From positions 186,001-250,000 of the forward strand of contig SAXG01000065.1 in the NCBI GenBank assembly GCA_012932865.1: a stretch of 64,000 bases of DNA, in the 5' to 3' direction. Source of the DNA: Amylostereum areolatum (taxonomy: Eukaryota > Basidiomycota > Agaricomycetes > Russulales > Stereaceae). Position 1 is the first letter of the stretch. Each line of letters opens with the position of its first letter. The notes below the pieces were generated by a model. It saw only the letters and a program-made list of their open reading frames with translations. It ran no database searches and was not told where the DNA came from. The translations under genes were made by a program, and so were the position numbers. Below are positions 61,760 through 64,000 of this stretch, one piece after another.

Positions 61760-64000
61760 CTACTTCTCGTCCTCAGGAAGCGCGTCATACGCCGCGCAGA
61801 GATCCTCCCAGTCACCCGAGGGGTGCGTGCTGGCGCGGACAGCATCAGGGTCAGAGAGCATGACGGACGCAAGGCCGGCCTGCTTGTGCCAGAAAATGTG
61901 GCAATGGAAGAACGCGGCGGCTATCCAAACGCGGTCAGGATATGCACAGACGACGGAAGACCTTGGACGCTCGGACGCACCGGGTTGGTTGGTGTTGAAG
62001 CGGATGGTGGTGCCCGCAGCGCCGACGCCGACAACGTCGCGCTTGATCGGGTTCACGGTGTTGACCACATCTGAGCTGTTCGACTTGATGACCCAGAAGT
62101 TGTTGCCGTGCAAGTGGAACGGGTGCGCCTCGTCGTCGTCGCTGCACATAGAGCGTCAACATGAAGAAAATCATCGATTCAGAGCAGAGGAGTGGCGTAC
62201 TTGGGCGGGAAGTCGACCTGAATCGTCGCGTTTCCGGGAAGAATGAAGGTGTTTTCCGTGACGTTGAAGGCATCGCTAGAGTTGGCGCCGCCGAGGACCT
62301 TGACGAGCGTGGGTGTGTCGGGAGACAAGTACGAGACGTTGTCGATCTGCCAAACGGCCTGGCCGGTGACGACGGCGAGGTTGAAGGTGAGGTTCATTAC
62401 CGGGACGGGGACCTAGATGCATATCGTGAGATCTCGATGTCCAACCAAGCGAGGGTCTACTGCTTACCGGGTCGGGGACGAGGGGCTGGAAAATATCACT
62501 ATATTTGACAACCATACAACAGAAAGAACAGGCCACTCACGACGAGGAGGGCCTCGATGATACCGCCGGTGCCGTTGTTGGGGCCCAGGGTGAGGGGTGT
62601 GGTCGGGTCAGCATCGGGAGCACCGGCATAACGGAGAATCGCGCGCGTCAACGTCGCGTTCTCTGAGAGGAAGATATAAGTACCCAATGCCAGTATGAAA
62701 TGTCAAAGCTCCGCACGATGGAGGTTGCGAGAGGCGGTACCGCCAACGAAGGGAGCTTCAATGAATCGATTTGTTAGGTGCGCGATCGAATGGAGTGAGG
62801 CGGCGGCGCTTACCGTTAAACCAGTAGTTGTCAACGGTCTGGTTGGCCTCAACAACGACGGAGTAGCGCTGGCCAGCTAATAGCTGGATCGAGTCAGTGA
62901 CGAAAGGCTCGGTAGCCTCGCCATCGGCCTCGATGACGGTCATGTTGTGGTTGTCGAACGAGATGGTGAAGACGTTACGAGCCGACTGGTTGATGACGCG
63001 GAAACGGTAGCGCTTGCCTTGCTCGACATTGATGACGGGCCACGGAACCTCGGGACCGCCCTGGAAGCGGCCGACGCCGTTGACGGTGCCGGAGTCGGAA
63101 ACGCTGAAGATAGGGCGTCAGCGAAGAGTTCAAAGTCTCGTGCTGGTGAGAAGAAGACCTACGGGACGATACCGGTTGCTTCGTAACCGGCAAGCAAGGG
63201 GGTCGTAGAGTTCTGCCTGAGAATAAAAAAGAGTTGGAGATATACAGGGAATAGAAAATGAAGCACCGTACCACCAATCACCGACTTGAATAATCTAGGT
63301 ACGTCGTCAGTTCCCTGCTCCCCAAATATAGGTAAGATAAACATACCGTAGACTCGTCGTCGACGTCATAGAGATCGGCAGCAGGGTCGTCGGGATCTAT
63401 AAAACCATAAGTAAAACGAAACATCTCGGTTGTTATGATTCCTACCATAGATGACAAGAGGCCCACGGAAACCGTCCACGTACTGGACGCCCAATTGACT
63501 GATGATGTTGGTTAGATCTCACGTATGGACCCCACTAAAAGTCGTACCTGTGGTACCAAAAGGTACCGGCAACATCGGCCTGAGGCTGCACGGTATATGT
63601 GTAGCTGGCATTGGGACCAAGGGGACATTGAGTGACGAAGTCGCTGCCCTCATCGAAGAATTGCGGACTGTTCATCCTCACACCATCGAAGTTCTACAAG
63701 GCATTAAGGGCAAGCAGATGCGCTGACGAACGACAGGAGACTGACGAGTGTGGTACTGCGACGCATGGTGCCGTCGGTGAGCCGGTTGTTGAGCTGGACG
63801 TTGATCAAGTCGCCCTTGTTCAGTGATAGGAGCGGACCAGGGTAGCTGTCGGTGACAGCAGGATGAGCATTGCCTCTCCAGAGGCGAGAGAGCACTTACG
63901 TCCCGTTCGCCACCACAGTACCTGCAGACAAAAACAATCAGCTGTGTGTCGAAAGTGACAATCAGGACGAGTATACTCCTGTTGAAGCCATCAGGGGCTA
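61760..64000 (-). CDS. laccase-like multicopper oxidase, 5' end beyond the window, copper sites altered
   Basis: Minus-strand gene running off the right edge; the stop is at 61760-61762. The visible frame starts APDGFNRS, then TVVANGT (22-nt exon), YPGPLLSLNKGD and LTDGTMRRSTT. Next come FVTQCPLGPNASYTYTV, GTFWYHS, GVQYVDGFRGPLVIY, DLYDVDDESTV, NGVGRFQGGPEVPW, INVEQGKRYRFRVIN, IQLLAGQRYSVVVEANQ, AHPFHLHGNNFWV and FFHCHIFWHKQAGL. These are laccase landmarks in laccase order. The C-terminal type-1 copper site (HPFHLHG, HCH with axial Leu) is intact. However, the first copper motif HWHG reads NFDG, and the second, HSH, reads HSQ. Three of the eight histidines that hold the trinuclear cluster are therefore missing. 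Many short introns occur. It may lack normal oxygen-reducing activity. Confidence 0.82.

Overview
The window looks like part of an agaricomycete (basidiomycete) nuclear genome, probably a wood-decay fungus of the polypore type. The genes are GC-rich and split by many 45-70 nt GT-AG introns. The families present include a polyporopepsin-like aspartic protease, a class-3 lipase, a laccase-like multicopper oxidase, a type-B carboxylesterase and a CreA/Cre1-type zinc-finger repressor. There is one intron-containing tRNA-Val(CAC). I saw no rRNA, CRISPR array or bacterial-type operon.

Layout, left end: a secreted lipase (254-1467 +), the tRNA (1993-2079 -) and an RPR2/Rpp21-like RNase P subunit (2973-3787 -). 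Next come two decayed tandem copies of an unrecognised protein family (4054-6311), a possible decayed spliced gene (about 7.3-8.6 kb) and the aspartic protease (8825-10548 +).

Tandem duplication, 11.1-31.6 kb: two head-to-tail copies of a roughly 10.4 kb unit. Each unit has a KIN17-like gene on the minus strand, a shared divergent promoter, and a very large plus-strand gene with two sacsin-type GHKL ATPase modules and a C-terminal BTB domain. The first KIN17 gene is intact and the second is a pseudogene. Both sacsin-like genes read cleanly through their first part and carry single-base frame breaks in their second part.

Middle, 32-44.3 kb: a 499 bp MITE-like element with 10 bp target duplications; a strongly G-rich stretch leading into the CreA-like gene (35795-38740 +), which is followed 2 nt after its stop by a run of 27 G; then two paralogous minus-strand genes (40038-41309, 43037-44296) separated by a decayed piece of the CreA 3' end. 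This implies a second, smaller duplication of [CreA 3' part + ubiquitin-like-fold gene].

Right end: a secreted carboxylesterase; a poly(A)-tailed retroposed insert with a 13 bp target duplication; a small secreted protein; actin-related protein 6 (SWR1 complex); an Nmd5/Sxm1-type importin; a Yippee-like zinc protein; an unrecognised protein; a fused PNPOx-like/ferredoxin-reductase-like flavoprotein; and a partial laccase-like gene running off the right edge. Three of the laccase-like gene's eight trinuclear-cluster histidines are replaced.

These genes do not form one pathway. Housekeeping genes (RNase P, KIN17, ARP6, importin) are interspersed with secreted degradative enzymes and lineage-specific duplicates in various stages of decay. 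Exon boundaries were placed by reading splice signals and checking phase by hand. Family calls come from recognised motifs, not from a database search.
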